From positions 4,072,481 to 4,136,480 of the forward strand of contig CP044131.1 of NCBI GenBank assembly GCA_008727115.1: a stretch of DNA of 64,000 nucleotides, written 5' to 3'. Under the pieces are notes generated by a model. It ran no database searches and was not told the DNA's origin. It saw only the letters and a program-made list of their open reading frames with translations. Every line of letters begins with the position of its first letter. Within the stretch, counting starts at the first letter, position 1. This document shows positions 35,553-47,086 of the stretch, in pieces. The position numbers and the translations under genes were made by a program. The stretch comes from Comamonas testosteroni. Lineage in GTDB: Bacteria; Pseudomonadota; Gammaproteobacteria; Burkholderiales; Burkholderiaceae_C.

Positions 35553-36452
35553 TTACTTCTTCAGCAGGCCTTGCAGCAGGCGGCCCATCTCGGATGGGTT
35601 GCGAGTGATGGTGAAACCGCACTCTTCCATGATGGCCAGCTTGGCGTCCGCTGTGTCGGCACCGCCGGAGATCAGGGCACCTGCGTGGCCCATGCGCTTG
35701 CCGGGAGGCGCAGTCACGCCAGCGATGAAGCCCACGATAGGCTTCTTCATATTGGCCTTGCACCACTCAGCAGCTTCAGCTTCGTCGGGTCCGCCGATTT
35801 CACCGATCATGATCACGGCATCGGTGTCGGGATCGTCGTTGAAAGCGCGCATCACGTCGATGTGCTTCAGACCGTTGATGGGGTCACCACCGATACCGAC
35901 AGCGGAGGACTGGCCAATGCCCAGTTCGGTCAGCTGAGCCACGGCTTCGTAGGTCAGCGTGCCGGAACGGGACACCACGCCCACGCGGCCCTTCTTGTGG
36001 ATGTGACCGGGCATGATGCCGATCTTGATTTCGTCAGGCGTGATCAGGCCGGGGCAGTTGGGGCCCAGCAGCAGCGTCTTCTTGCCGCCAGCGGCTTCCT
36101 TGGCACGCATCTTGTTGCGCACTTCCAGCATGTCACGGACGGGGATGCCTTCGGTAATGCAGATGGCCAGATCCAGGTCGGCTTCCACTGCTTCCCAGAT
36201 GGCGGCTGCAGCGCCTGCTGGGGGCACGTAGATCACGGACACGGTAGCGCCGGTTTCCTTGGCGGCATCCTTGACGGAACCAAAGATTGGGATGTCGAAA
36301 ATCTTTTCGCCAGCCTTCTTGGGGTTCACGCCTGCCACGAAGCAGTTCTTGCCGTTCGCGTATTCCTGGCACTTTTCAGTGTGGAATTGGCCAGTCTTGC
36401 CAGTAATGCCCTGGGTGATGACCTTGGTGTCTTTGTTGATAAAGATCGACAT
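35553..36452 (-). CDS. sucD: Succinyl-CoA synthetase alpha subunit
   Basis: The 299-residue protein carries the N-terminal CoA-binding Rossmann motif ([20 protein letters not shown]) and the active-site phosphohistidine region [14 protein letters not shown]. With SucC it interconverts succinyl-CoA and succinate with formation of ATP or GTP, in the TCA cycle. It starts 21 bases after sucC, an operon, with AGATAG and GGAG at the ribosome-site position. The length is close to E. coli SucD (289). Confidence 0.98.
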   Translation of the reverse strand: MSIFINKDTKVITQGITGKTGQFHTEKCQEYANGKNCFVAGVNPKKAGEKIFDIPIFGSVKDAAKETGATVSVIYVPPAGAAAAIWEAVEADLDLAICITEGIPVRDMLEVRNKMRAKEAAGGKKTLLLGPNCPGLITPDEIKIGIMPGHIHKKGRVGVVSRSGTLTYEAVAQLTELGIGQSSAVGIGGDPINGLKHIDVMRAFNDDPDTDAVIMIGEIGGPDEAEAAEWCKANMKKPIVGFIAGVTAPPGKRMGHAGALISGGADTADAKLAIMEECGFTITRNPSEMGRLLQGLLKK

Positions 36453-36473
36453 GTTTCTATCTCCGGGGGCGTA

Positions 36474-37634
<1,161 letters not shown>

Positions 37635-38139
37635 GACTTTGTCTCTCTGAACTGAGGGGAAATACCCGCTTGGCACACACTTCAAAGAAGTCTGACCATC
37701 GGGTTCTTATGACATGGCGAGCAGCAATGTACCATGTTGCACCGCGCAAAACGACACCCGAATATGCGCAGAATCCACAATTCAGGCCAACTTTGTCGCG
37801 TTCGTGAAACAGCTGCAATGCCTTGAATTATTTAAGGAAATTATTACTACACGATATTTTTTCTTCCTGCAACTTTCCAATGTCTTATATAAAAGCTCAG
37901 CCCTCGGTGCCATCGGCTGGCAAAGTGCTGACAGGCCTGAGTAACTGCGATGTTAACTAGGCCATTTGCATGAGATTTGCATGAGTCCTGGCGCAGGACA
38001 GGCTGACGATCTCAAAGACAGCCAGTGCGCATCGCTTGCAAGATTCAAGGACAATCGGCGTTCGGAAAGCGGCAATGGTGCCGCAGGCAGCGGCATATAA
38101 ACCTCAGAAATGCCCGCGCCGGTGCAGGAGAGAAATGCA
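37635..38139. other. Gene-free sucC / argC divergent intergenic region
   Basis: About 500 bp without a convincing gene. A 76-codon frame (37714-37944) has no ribosome site or recognisable family. The stretch 37820-37890 is unusually AT-rich (TTGAATTATTTAAGGAAATT) and probably contains promoters for sucCD and possibly argC. Confidence 0.6.
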
Positions 38140-39072
38140 ATGGCAAAAGTCTTTATTGACGGAGAAGCAGGAACCACGGGGCTGCAGATCCGTGATCGTC
38201 TGGTCGATTTTGCAGGTGTGGAGCTGGTCAGTATCGACCCCGCACTGCGCAAGGACCCCGCTGCCAAGCGCGCCCTGATCGCCGGTGTGGATCTGGTCAT
38301 CCTGTGCCTGCACGACGATGCCGCCCGTGAAACCGCTGCCATGGTGGGCTCCATCACCGCCGAAACGGGCCGCGCCATCAAGATCATCGATGCCTCGACC
38401 GCGCACCGTACGGCCCCCGACTGGGTCTATGGCTTCCCCGAACTGCGCGCCGGCCAGCTCGACGCCATCAAGACCGCCACCCGTGTCTCCAACCCCGGCT
38501 GCTACGCCACAGGCGCCATCGCCTTGCTGGCACCGCTGGTCGCTGCGGGCCTGATTCCTGCCGACTACCCCGTCAGCCTGCCTTCCGTATCCGGCTATAC
38601 CGGCGGTGGCCGCACCATGATCGAGGCCTATGAGGGCGGCGATGCCGCTCCTTACGAGGCATATGCACTGGGCCTGTCACACAAGCACATTCCCGAAATC
38701 CTGCACTACACCGGCATGACGCGCCGTCCCGTGTTCATCCCCGCCGTGAGCAACTTTGCCCAGGGCATGCTGGTGCAACTGCCGCTGCATCTGGACTTGC
38801 TGCCCGGCGCTCCCAAGGCTGCCGACCTGCACGACGCGCTGGCCAGCCATTACGCCAAGACCAACACCAGCGCCAACTGGGTCAGCGTGCTACCGCCCAC
38901 CGACGACAACAAGCTGGCCGCCGACACGCTTGCCAATACCAACCAGTTGGAGCTGCGCGTGTTTGCCAATGAAGAACATCGCCAGGCCGTGCTGATTGCA
39001 CGCCTGGACAATCTGGGCAAGGGCGCCAGTGGCGCTGCCGTGCAGAACCTGCAGATCATGCTGGGCCTGTAA
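38140..39072 (+). CDS. argC: N-acetyl-gamma-glutamyl-phosphate reductase (type 2)
   Basis: The 310-residue enzyme has a Rossmann N-terminus ([19 protein letters not shown]) and the catalytic Cys in [14 protein letters not shown], with [11 protein letters not shown] and SHKHIPEI downstream. It reduces N-acetylglutamyl phosphate with NADPH in arginine synthesis. The short 310-residue form is the type 2 class. ATG 38140 follows GGAGAG. It is not clustered with other arg genes and ends at a terminator. Confidence 0.97.
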   Translation: MAKVFIDGEAGTTGLQIRDRLVDFAGVELVSIDPALRKDPAAKRALIAGVDLVILCLHDDAARETAAMVGSITAETGRAIKIIDASTAHRTAPDWVYGFPELRAGQLDAIKTATRVSNPGCYATGAIALLAPLVAAGLIPADYPVSLPSVSGYTGGGRTMIEAYEGGDAAPYEAYALGLSHKHIPEILHYTGMTRRPVFIPAVSNFAQGMLVQLPLHLDLLPGAPKAADLHDALASHYAKTNTSANWVSVLPPTDDNKLAADTLANTNQLELRVFANEEHRQAVLIARLDNLGKGASGAAVQNLQIMLGL

Positions 39073-39096
39073 GAACAGCGCGCCATCATTGCGACA

Positions 39097-39118
39097 ACGG
39101 CCCTTCGGGGCCGTTTTT
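39097..39118 (+). terminator. Terminator after argC
   Basis: ACGGCCC-TTC-GGGGCCGTTTTT, 25 bases past the stop. Confidence 0.9.
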
Positions 39119-39164
39119 CATGGAGGGAGAAAACACTCCGCCATGACTTGAACAAGCTCTGAAA

Positions 39165-39225
39165 ATCTCATTAAATTCATAGCTTGTAGCGCTTATCAAA
39201 CATACGTTTCAAATGACTTCCTATC
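39165..39225 (+). repeat. Family A repeat copy
   Basis: AATTCATAGCTTGTAGCGCT..ATCAAACATACGTTTCAAAT lies between the argC terminator and the YddG-like gene. Confidence 0.55.
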
Positions 39226-39279
39226 TGAGTTCAAGGTAAACGTTGCGCATTCAGCTCCTGTTTTTGAAAGCCACATACC

Positions 39280-40224
39280 ATGAGCCCCTCTGAAGCCTCC
39301 ATACAGCGCGCCACGCTCATCGGCCTGCTGGCCGTGCTGTGCTGGAGCTGCACCGTGGGCCTGATACGCGCCGTGGCCGAGCCGCTGGGCGCCGTGGGCG
39401 GTGCCGCCTGTCTCTACACCATGGCGGCCCTGTGCATTGCCATGGCCCGGGGCCGCCAGGGCTGGCGCGAGGTGGCCCGCTGGCGCGAGATGCACCCGGC
39501 GTATCTATGGGGCTGCGGCCTGCTGTTTGTGGTCTATGAGATCTGCCTGTCCGTTGCCGTAGGTCTGGCAAGCGACCGTAGCCAGGCCATGGAAATCGGG
39601 CTCATCAACTACCTCTGGCCCAGCCTCACCATCGTTCTAGCCGTGCTCTTGGGTCAGCAGACTGCGCGCTGGTGGCTATGGCCGGGCGTGCTGCTTTGCC
39701 TGTGGGGGCTGGCCCACGTGCTGGGCGGCGAGAGTTTCAGCCTGTCTCTCATGCTCGCCCACATGCAGCACAACCCTCTGGCCTATGCCATGGGCTTTGC
39801 CGCAGCACTGATCTGGCCCACCTACTCGCTGCTGGCCCGCCGCTACGGCGCAGGCTTCAATGCCGTGGGTCTGTTTGTCACCGGCACGGCTCTGGCCCTC
39901 TGGATTCAATGGTGGCTGCTGACGGACACTCCCGCCATGCAATGGTCCGCCATGACGGCGATGCAAGTTTTTCTGGTTGGCGCACTCACGGCACTGGGCT
40001 ATAGCTGCTGGGAGCATGGCATCCAGCGCGGCAAACTGGCTGTACTGGCCGCAGCCTCGTATTTCACGCCCGTGCTGTCAGCGCTGATGGCCAGCGCCTT
40101 GCTTCAGATCCTGCCCGGCTGGAGCTTTTGGCAAGGCGTTGCCATGGTCACAATGGGTTCTCTGATCTGCTGGTGGGCCACACGTTCCACGGCAGAAGAA
40201 AGGTCTGAACATGGAGCTGGATGA
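39280..40224 (+). CDS. EamA transporter, YddG-like (aromatic amino acid exporter type)
   Basis: The 314-residue protein has ten predicted membrane helices. The N-terminal LIGLLAVLCWSCTVGLIRAV and the segment EIGLINYLWPSLTIVLAVLL match YddG, which exports aromatic amino acids and related compounds. The substrate here is only an analogy. It overlaps the next gene by 14 bases, indicating coupled expression. No regulator is adjacent. Confidence 0.85.
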   Translation: MSPSEASIQRATLIGLLAVLCWSCTVGLIRAVAEPLGAVGGAACLYTMAALCIAMARGRQGWREVARWREMHPAYLWGCGLLFVVYEICLSVAVGLASDRSQAMEIGLINYLWPSLTIVLAVLLGQQTARWWLWPGVLLCLWGLAHVLGGESFSLSLMLAHMQHNPLAYAMGFAAALIWPTYSLLARRYGAGFNAVGLFVTGTALALWIQWWLLTDTPAMQWSAMTAMQVFLVGALTALGYSCWEHGIQRGKLAVLAAASYFTPVLSALMASALLQILPGWSFWQGVAMVTMGSLICWWATRSTAEERSEHGAG

Positions 40225-41446
40225 CACGCTGGGCGCCCTGCTAACAGCCTTGGGCATAGGGCTGATGATCGGCATCGTGCGCGAGCGCATGCACGGCAGC
40301 CCACAGGCCCTGGTCGCAGGCACGCGCACCCACGCCTTGATCTGCCTGCTGGGTTGCATGGGCTGGATGCTGGGCAGCGCGGTCTTTGTGGTTTGCCTGC
40401 TGCTGGTGGGTGCGCTGACGATTGCCGCCTATCTGCACACCGCCAGGGACGATCCCGGCCTGACCAGCGAGGTTGCCCTGCTGCTGAGTGCCGTGCTCGG
40501 AGGTCTGTCGGTAGAGCATGCCTCGCTGGCCGCAGCGCTGGGTGTGCTGGTGGCCAGCTTGCTGCTGGTCAAAGCACCCATGCAAAAGCTCAGCCGCGAG
40601 CTGATCAGTGAGCGCGAATTGCAGGACGGGCTGATGCTGGGCGCAGCCGCACTGGTTGTCATGCCGCTGCTGCCCACCGAACCACTGGACCCCTGGGGCG
40701 CCGTCAGCCCCACCACGGTCTGGCGCATCGTGGTGCTGGTCATGGCCGTGGGCATGTTCGGCCATATCGCCCAGCGCCTGTTCGGCGCACGCTGGGGCCT
40801 GCCGATTGCGGGGTTCTTTTCGGGTTTTGTCTCCTCATCGGCCGCCGTGACCGGCATGGGCCAGCGCGCCAGAGAAAACGGCGAGCAGACCACAGCCTGC
40901 GCATCGGCGGCGCTGCTGGCCAATCTGGCTTCGTTGCTGCTGTTTCTGGCCGTGGTCGGCACCATCTCACCGGCACTGCTGAGTGCTGCCCTGCCCAGCC
41001 TGGGCCTGGCCGTGCTGGCATTGCTGCTGGTTGCCGGTTTCTGGCAATGGTGCACCCATCAAAGTGATGTGATCGTTGCCCAGAGTTCAGGCCGCGCCTT
41101 CAAGCTCAGTCAGGCGCTGCTGATCGCTGCCCTGATTGCCGGAGTCTCGCTGCTGGCCGCCTGGCTGGGGCAACGCTTCGGCAGCGCCGGCGTGCTGGTG
41201 ACCACCATGCTGGTGGCACTGGCCGAAGTCCATGCCGCAGCCGCAGGGGTGGCGCAATTGCAGGTCTCTGGCACCGTGCCGCTGGACGTCGCCCGCTGGG
41301 GCATTCTGGGCGTGCTCAGCGCCAGCAGCCTGGCCAAGACCGTGCTGGCTTTTGCCAGCGGCGGCACCCGCTATGGCTGGCAGGTGGCCATGGGGTTGGT
41401 TGCCATGCCGTCGGCTGCATGGCTGGGCCTGCTGCTATCGAATTAA
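40211..41446 (+). CDS. MgtC/DUF4010-family membrane protein
   Basis: The 411-residue protein has many membrane helices. The start, DTLGALLTALGIGLMIGIVR, corresponds to the MgtC-type N-terminal domain with the conserved ALGIGLLIGxxRER pattern, and the C-terminal part (GFFSGFVSSSAAVTGMGQRA; VTTMLVALAEVHAAAAGVAQL) to DUF4010. Function is not established; MgtC relatives affect Mg or ATP-synthase physiology. It overlaps the YddG-like gene by 14 bases, with AAAGG upstream of its ATG. It faces a convergent gene at its 3' end. Confidence 0.85.
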   Translation: MELDDTLGALLTALGIGLMIGIVRERMHGSPQALVAGTRTHALICLLGCMGWMLGSAVFVVCLLLVGALTIAAYLHTARDDPGLTSEVALLLSAVLGGLSVEHASLAAALGVLVASLLLVKAPMQKLSRELISERELQDGLMLGAAALVVMPLLPTEPLDPWGAVSPTTVWRIVVLVMAVGMFGHIAQRLFGARWGLPIAGFFSGFVSSSAAVTGMGQRARENGEQTTACASAALLANLASLLLFLAVVGTISPALLSAALPSLGLAVLALLLVAGFWQWCTHQSDVIVAQSSGRAFKLSQALLIAALIAGVSLLAAWLGQRFGSAGVLVTTMLVALAEVHAAAAGVAQLQVSGTVPLDVARWGILGVLSASSLAKTVLAFASGGTRYGWQVAMGLVAMPSAAWLGLLLSN

Positions 41447-41454
41447 GAAAAAAT

Positions 41455-42180
41455 TCAGGCTGTCAGCCAGATACCCAGACCAAAGATCACGGCATGTGCC
41501 GCCATCAGCAGCCACAGCATCATCCACGGTGGCTCGGCCATGTCCTGCAGCAGACCCTGAATTTTTTCGCCGAAAAAAACGCGCAAGGCAGGGTCACCCT
41601 TGGCAGCCTCGCTGCCCCATTCGGTGCGGGTCTGCCCCCACTCCTGCGCCAGCTCAGCCAGCGGCAAGCGTTTAAGCACCGTGCGCACAATCCACTGCAC
41701 TGCCCGCCCGTCGCCCAGCCAGGGCTTGAGATGCTCTATCGCCTGCTGCGCAGACAGCAGATCGGCCGTCTTGTGCAGCGCCTTGTGCGTGCCCGGCATG
41801 GACTCGACCCGCTCGGCCAGCATCTGCGCCAGGCGCTGTGACAACCCCTGAGCGTAGCGTGCCACCAGCTTGCCCGTGGCACGGGCGCGCCCGATCTGCA
41901 GTCCCAGAAAGACATAGGCCGGGATGATGAATACCAGCAACAGTCCCACTACCAGTGCCGAAGAGAACAGCAGCGTCATCAAGGCACCCGCCCCTCCTGC
42001 ATGGGCACCAGCGGGCATGCCCGGCCCCTTGAGCCGCAAGAAATACATCACGGCCGTGGTGCAGCCCACCAACAGAGCCAGCGCAATGCCCAGCATCAGC
42101 CCGCCCAATAGCGACTTGCCTGCGCTCAAGCCCGTGCGCAGCGCGGACGGTGAATCGGATGGCGAGGCAGTTGCGGGCAT
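41455..42180 (-). CDS. Membrane protein of unknown function
   Basis: The 241-residue protein has two N-terminal membrane helices (SLLGGLMLGIALALLVGCTT; LLFSSALVVGLLLVFIIPAYV), a soluble helical middle (about 95-210) and a C-terminal helix (MMLWLLMAAHAVIFGLGIWL). No family is recognised. The ribosome site AAGGACA is clear. It precedes the window-convergent DUF4010 gene and follows recX in the same direction with a 38-bp gap, so it may be transcribed with recA-recX; a functional link is not shown. Confidence 0.75.
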   Translation of the reverse strand: MPATASPSDSPSALRTGLSAGKSLLGGLMLGIALALLVGCTTAVMYFLRLKGPGMPAGAHAGGAGALMTLLFSSALVVGLLLVFIIPAYVFLGLQIGRARATGKLVARYAQGLSQRLAQMLAERVESMPGTHKALHKTADLLSAQQAIEHLKPWLGDGRAVQWIVRTVLKRLPLAELAQEWGQTRTEWGSEAAKGDPALRVFFGEKIQGLLQDMAEPPWMMLWLLMAAHAVIFGLGIWLTA

Positions 42181-42218
42181 GGTCTGTCCTTTTTTCGGCG
42201 TTTTAAAAAGCGGTGGTG

Positions 42219-42689
42219 TCAGTCATCACCTTCGTCGCCATCTGAGTATGGAGCCTCCCGCAAAACCCTCGAAGCCACGGCCGAAGAAAAGCCCCGTGAT
42301 GCCATAAAGCGCAGCTGCTTGGCCTTTTCCTTGAGGTCGGCTGGTGGCGTACCAAAGCGCTTGCGCCATAAATCGGTGGCGCGCTGCAGCTCGGTATCGC
42401 GCAACTGCTCCCCAGCCTCTCGCACCGCTTCATCATCAAGTCCTTTGCTGCGCAACTCCTGCACCAGTCTCGCCGTGCCAAAGCGGCTGGCCTTGCTGTG
42501 AATAACCGAGGCCACCACCCGCTGCTCACTGATAAAGCCACGCTTTTCCAGCTCATCCAGAATCGCGGGTAAGTCTTCCCCCTCTTGCACATGCGCAGCC
42601 AGCTTGCGCTGCAGCTCCAGCCGTGAATGCTCGCGCTGCGCCAGCAGCTTCAGGGCGCGCCCTTTGAGAGAGAGCTTGGCAAAGCTCAT
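42219..42689 (-). CDS. recX: RecX, regulator of RecA
   Basis: The 156-residue protein has the RecX three-helix repeats (LSLKGRALKLLAQREHSRLE; ...RVVASVIHSKASRFGTARL; DLKEKAKQLRFMASRGFSSA). RecX binds inside the RecA filament groove and limits its activity. The gene lies directly downstream of recA with a 224-bp gap that contains a family B repeat. ATG 42689 follows GGAG. The paired order recA-recX is the normal one. Confidence 0.94.
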   Translation of the reverse strand: MSFAKLSLKGRALKLLAQREHSRLELQRKLAAHVQEGEDLPAILDELEKRGFISEQRVVASVIHSKASRFGTARLVQELRSKGLDDEAVREAGEQLRDTELQRATDLWRKRFGTPPADLKEKAKQLRFMASRGFSSAVASRVLREAPYSDGDEGDD

Positions 42690-42810
42690 GCAACAAATCT
42701 CCAGAACTCAGAACAAACGTAAAAACAAAAAAGCGCAGGGGATACCTGCGCAAAGATGGCAACTTTTTTGCGAGGCCCGAACCTCAAAACAGGCATGCAC
42801 CAAACCAGTG

Positions 42811-42911
42811 ACAGCGAGCAAGGGCCGCCCCGCAGCGAGGCTGTCGTCCCTCTCCCATAGCGCGCAGCGCGTAGAGAGAGGGGGAAGCGGCAAAGCCGCT
42901 CAGGGGGAGTT
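42811..42911 (+). repeat. Family B repeat copy between recA and recX
   Basis: GACAGCGAGCAAGGGCCGCC..GCAGCGAGGCTGTCGTCCC..CCCATAGCGCGCAGCGCGTAG..AAGCGGCAAAGCCGCTCAGGG. The long variant carries an extra CATAGCGCGCAGCGCGTAG hairpin, shared with the copy at 49153. It ends two bases before the recA stop. Confidence 0.88.
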
Positions 42912-42913
42912 AG

Positions 42914-44032
42914 TTACCCAATCACACCGTCTTCATCCACGCCACCGTTCTTGTCGGCCTTCTTGCCCTTTTTGCCCTTGGCAGCCTCTTCCTCTGCAGC
43001 CACGGGAAGCAAGGAGATGCCCAGGCTCTCGCGCACCTTGTTCTCGATTTCGATGGCAAGAGCCGGGTTCTCGCGCAGGAATTCACGCGAGTTGTCGCGA
43101 CCCTGACCGATCTTCTCGCCGTTGTAGGCATACCAGGCTCCGCTCTTGTCCAGAATCTTGGCGTTCACGCCCATGTCCAGAATCTCACCTTCGCGGCTGA
43201 TGCCTTCGCCGAACAGAATGTCGAACTCGGCCACCTTGAAGGGAGGCGAGACCTTGTTCTTCACCACCTTGACCTTGGTTTCGTTGCCGATGACCTCGTC
43301 ACCCTTTTTGATGCTGCCGGTGCGGCGAATGTCCAGACGCACGGAGGCATAGAACTTCAGCGCGTTACCGCCGGTCGTGGTTTCGGGCGAGCCGAACATC
43401 ACACCAATCTTCATGCGGATCTGGTTGATGAAGATGACCATGCAGTTGGTCTTCTTGATCGTGGCAGTCAGCTTGCGCAGCGCCTGGCTCATCAGGCGGG
43501 CTTGCAGGCCGGGCAGAGAGTCACCCATCTCGCCTTCGATTTCGGCCTTGGGCGTCAGCGCTGCCACCGAGTCCACCACGATCAGATCCACCGCACCCGA
43601 TCGCACCAGGCTGTCGCAGATCTCCAGAGCCTGCTCGCCGGTGTCGGGCTGGCTGATCAGCACTTCGCTGAGGTTCACACCCAGCTTCTGGGCATAGCTG
43701 GTGTCCAGCGCGTGCTCGGCGTCGATAAAGGCGCAAGTGCCGCCCTGCTTTTGCATCTCGGCAATGACCTGCAGCGTCAGCGTGGTCTTGCCCGAGGATT
43801 CAGGGCCGTAGATCTCGATCACACGGCCACGGGGCAGACCACCTACACCCAGAGCGATGTCCAGACCCAGAGAGCCGGTGGACACGACCTGAATATCCTG
43901 GATCGCCTCACCCTCACCGAGCTTCATGATGGTGCCCTTGCCGAACTGCTTTTCGATCTGGGCCAGGGCTGCTGCCAGGGCTTTGGCTTTTTCGCCGTTG
44001 TCGGCTGCGGGGTTCTTGGCAATGGCGTTCAT
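42914..44032 (-). CDS. recA: Recombinase A
   Basis: The 372-residue protein has Walker [10 protein letters not shown] (about 74-82), the [14 protein letters not shown] segment and the conserved MAW-type binding region in [20 protein letters not shown]. It forms nucleoprotein filaments for recombination and triggers LexA self-cleavage. The N-terminus is short and Lys/Glu-rich ([18 protein letters not shown]), and the C-terminus is Lys-rich and acidic ([14 protein letters not shown]), normal for Burkholderiales. A LexA-like box lies 59 bases upstream. The MarR-family gene is divergent. Confidence 0.99.
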   Translation of the reverse strand: MNAIAKNPAADNGEKAKALAAALAQIEKQFGKGTIMKLGEGEAIQDIQVVSTGSLGLDIALGVGGLPRGRVIEIYGPESSGKTTLTLQVIAEMQKQGGTCAFIDAEHALDTSYAQKLGVNLSEVLISQPDTGEQALEICDSLVRSGAVDLIVVDSVAALTPKAEIEGEMGDSLPGLQARLMSQALRKLTATIKKTNCMVIFINQIRMKIGVMFGSPETTTGGNALKFYASVRLDIRRTGSIKKGDEVIGNETKVKVVKNKVSPPFKVAEFDILFGEGISREGEILDMGVNAKILDKSGAWYAYNGEKIGQGRDNSREFLRENPALAIEIENKVRESLGISLLPVAAEEEAAKGKKGKKADKNGGVDEDGVIG

Positions 44033-44090
44033 ATCAGGCTCCGGGATAGGTGAATGACTGTCTGTGGCCAGCCCTGTCTTTGCATTCAGG

Positions 44091-44106
44091 CTGGATGCTT
44101 GAACAG
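44091..44106 (-). promoter_or_regulatory. LexA-like SOS box before recA
   Basis: On the minus strand, CTGTTCAAGCATCCAG fits CTGT-N8-ACAG with one mismatch (CCAG). It lies 59 to 74 bases before the recA start, the usual region. LexA control of recA is established in betaproteobacteria. Confidence 0.55.
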
Positions 44107-44169
44107 TAGTTTATGAGCTTGTTCAGCGCTTGTGTTGCAGTATTTAGTCAGTTTGCCTTACTATTTACC

Positions 44170-44661
44170 ATGAGCGAAATTGCCCCCGTCACCCCGCCCT
44201 CCGATGCCTGGCGTCAAACCCATCTGGGGCGTCAGCTCGGCCATGCCATGCGCCGCTTCGATGCGCGTGTGCTGCAGCTCATGGCCCGCGACATAGAGGT
44301 GCCGTTGGCCCTGTCCAACCTTGCGGCCCGCGACAAGGTGGGAGCGGCGCACATTCACATCACCCGTCACCTGTCGCTGGCGGGCGACCGGCTTACCGAC
44401 CTGGCCGACAAGGCCGGCATGAGCAAGCAGGCCATGGCCGACCTGGTGACGCAGTGCGAAGCCTGGGGCCTGGTGACGCGAGAGGCCGACCCGCATGACG
44501 CACGTGCCAAGCGGGTGCGCTTCACGGAGACCGGCCTGACCTGGCTGCAGGCCTTTCACGATGCCGTCAGCCAGGCCGAGGCGGAGTTTCGCGAAGCCGT
44601 GGGCGAGGACGTTGCCACCGTGGTGGCACTGGGGCTGGAGGCTTACTCCGACGGCTATTGA
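44170..44661 (+). CDS. MarR-family transcriptional regulator
   Basis: The 163-residue protein has a winged helix-turn-helix (LTDLADKAGMSKQAMADLVTQ; recognition helix around SKQAMADLV) followed by the wing GLVTREADPHDARAKRVRFT. The DPxDxRAKxVxFT wing is the MarR signature. It is likely a dimeric repressor of a nearby or own promoter; the target and ligand are unknown. ATG 44170 is chosen over 44113. It is divergent from recA and followed 125 bp later by the response regulator. Confidence 0.85.
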   Translation: MSEIAPVTPPSDAWRQTHLGRQLGHAMRRFDARVLQLMARDIEVPLALSNLAARDKVGAAHIHITRHLSLAGDRLTDLADKAGMSKQAMADLVTQCEAWGLVTREADPHDARAKRVRFTETGLTWLQAFHDAVSQAEAEFREAVGEDVATVVALGLEAYSDGY

Positions 44662-44786
44662 ACCCATCAATGACAGCCGCTTGACGCCTGTGAGCGACTG
44701 TAAAGAATTGCGCCGAACCGCCCTGGGCCATCCCTACAATGGCAGCAAAAGTGCACTCAAGCACACATAACAAGCAGGAGACACTC

Positions 44787-45459
<673 letters not shown>

Positions 45460-45464
<5 letters not shown>

Positions 45465-45540
45465 GCGGCTGCGCCACTTCCCCCCGAGGGGGACGATGGC
45501 CTTTGCTTCGGGGCGGCCCTTGCTGGCCATCCCTGAGTTG
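45460..45540 (-). repeat. Family B repeat copy between response regulator and kinase
   Basis: The reverse complement of the family B consensus: CCCCCTGAGCGGCTGCGCCA..TTCCCCCCGAGGGGGACGAT..CTTCGGGGCGGCCCTTGCTG. The repeat sits inside an operon and forms the stop codon of the regulator. Confidence 0.82.
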
Positions 45541-45561
45541 GAACACGCCAGTTTTACAAGC

Positions 45562-47013
45562 ATGAAAATTTTTCAGCGTGAGCAGCGATCCCTCTTTGGC
45601 GAGATCCTCGACTGGATGCTCACGCCGCTGCTGCTGCTGTGGCCCGTCAGTCTGGCGCTGACCTGGCTGGTGGCCCAGGGCCTGGCCAACAAGCCGTTTG
45701 ACCGCGCGCTGGAGTACAACGCCCAGGCGCTGGCCCAGCTGGTCATCGTGCAACGCGGCAAGGTGCAGTTCAATCTGCCGCAGTCGGCCAGCGAAATTTT
45801 GCGCGCCGATGAATCGGACACCGTGTTCTTCCAGGTCAGCGGCACCAAGGGCGAATACCTGGCGGGCGAGCGTGACCTGCCGCGCCCACGCGCCAGTGAT
45901 GAAGCACCTCCCACAGGCACCGTGCTGCTGCGTGATGAGGAATACAAGGGGATTGACCTGCGCGTGGCCTATATCTGGGTGCGCATGCCGCTGCCGGGCG
46001 AGCCCAATGCTCTGGTACAAGTGGCCGAAACTCGTGAAAAGCGCAGCGTGCTGGCCACGGAAATCATCAAGGGCGTGATGCTGCCCCAGTTCGTCATCCT
46101 GCCGCTGGCAGCCTTGCTGGTGTGGCTGGCGCTGGCACGCGGCATCAAGCCGCTGCACCGGCTGGAAGAGCGCATCCGCGCGCGCAAGCCCGAAGACCTC
46201 TCCCCCATACACCACCGGGATGTGCCCCTGGAGGTCGTGCCTCTGGTCGATTCGGTCAACGACCTGCTGCAGCGGCTGGACGACTCCATCGCCACGCAAA
46301 AGCGCTTTCTGGCCGATGCCGCCCACCAGCTCAAGACCCCGCTGGCCGGGCTGCGCATGCAGGCCGATCTCGCCCAGCGCGAGGGATCGAACACCGAGGA
46401 GCTCAAGCGTTCTCTGGCGCAGATTGGGCGCTCCTCCATGCGCGCCACGCACACCGTCAACCAGCTGCTGGCACTGGCGCGGGCCGAAAGCGCCGTACCC
46501 GCCATGCAGGGCTGCAATCTGGTGCGCATCGTCACCGATGTGTTCCAGGACTGCCTGCCACGTGCCATGGACAAGCACATCGACCTGGGCTACGAGGGTG
46601 CCAGCGCCAGCACGCCGGGCGTCTGGCTCAATGGCAATGCCACGCTGCTGGCGGAGCTGGTGCGCAACCTGGTGGACAACGCCATCAACTACACGCCATC
46701 GACCCACGAGCATCCCGGCATGATTACCGTGCGCGTGCAGGCCGACCCCTTTGGTCAAACGCTGTTGCTGCAGGTAGAGGACAGCGGCCCCGGCATACCG
46801 CAGGCCGAGCGCGAGCTGATCTTTCAGCCTTTTTATCGTGCGCTGGGCAATGAAGCCGATGGCTCGGGTCTGGGTCTACCCATCGTCATGGAAATCGCGC
46901 GCCAGCATGGTGCACAGGTGCTGCTGCAGGATGCCGCTGCCGGTCAGACGCCCCCTGGAGCCCGGTTCACCGTACGCTTCAAGGCCCTGCCGGCCCCATC
47001 TTCAGACCGCTGA
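45562..47013 (+). CDS. tctE: Sensor histidine kinase (TctE-like)
   Basis: The 483-residue protein has helix 1 (MLTPLLLLWPVSLALTWLVA), a periplasmic region of about 130 residues (2CSK_N-type, from GLANKPFDRALEYNAQALAQ) and helix 2 (MLPQFVILPLAALLVWLALA). These precede HisKA with His255 in FLADAAHQLKTPLAGL and an HATPase (VRNLVDNAINYTP; DSGPGIPQAE; GSGLGLPIVMEIA). This is the TctE layout, sensing tricarboxylates with the help of TctC receptors. ATG 45562 is chosen because the in-frame codons from 45496 derive from the repeat. The cognate regulator is upstream. The ligand is inferred, not read. Confidence 0.82.
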   Translation: MKIFQREQRSLFGEILDWMLTPLLLLWPVSLALTWLVAQGLANKPFDRALEYNAQALAQLVIVQRGKVQFNLPQSASEILRADESDTVFFQVSGTKGEYLAGERDLPRPRASDEAPPTGTVLLRDEEYKGIDLRVAYIWVRMPLPGEPNALVQVAETREKRSVLATEIIKGVMLPQFVILPLAALLVWLALARGIKPLHRLEERIRARKPEDLSPIHHRDVPLEVVPLVDSVNDLLQRLDDSIATQKRFLADAAHQLKTPLAGLRMQADLAQREGSNTEELKRSLAQIGRSSMRATHTVNQLLALARAESAVPAMQGCNLVRIVTDVFQDCLPRAMDKHIDLGYEGASASTPGVWLNGNATLLAELVRNLVDNAINYTPSTHEHPGMITVRVQADPFGQTLLLQVEDSGPGIPQAERELIFQPFYRALGNEADGSGLGLPIVMEIARQHGAQVLLQDAAAGQTPPGARFTVRFKALPAPSSDR

Positions 47014-47018
47014 AATCT

Positions 47019-47033
47019 GCACCAAATTGGTGC
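47019..47033. promoter_or_regulatory. NtrC-type palindrome, site 1
   Basis: GCACCAAATTGGTGC is a perfect 15-bp palindrome fitting the NtrC consensus TGCACCA-N3-TGGTGCA at all central positions. It lies six bases after the kinase stop and about 190 bp upstream of the tctC-like start. Confidence 0.55.
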
Positions 47034-47071
47034 CTAGCCGAAGAGCAAAAGCCGCGCCAGCTATGGCTTTG

Positions 47072-47086
47072 CGCCCATTTTGGTGC
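47072..47086. promoter_or_regulatory. NtrC-type palindrome, site 2 (weaker)
   Basis: CGCCCATTTTGGTGC (minus strand GCACCAAAATGGGCG) keeps one intact half site GGTGC. It is centred 53 bp, about five helical turns, from site 1, as in tandem NtrC enhancers. No sigma-54 promoter was found downstream. Confidence 0.4.

Noticed and set aside
37714..37944. 76-codon plus-strand frame upstream of argC
   Set aside because: No ribosome site, no recognised family and mixed composition in an AT-rich promoter region.
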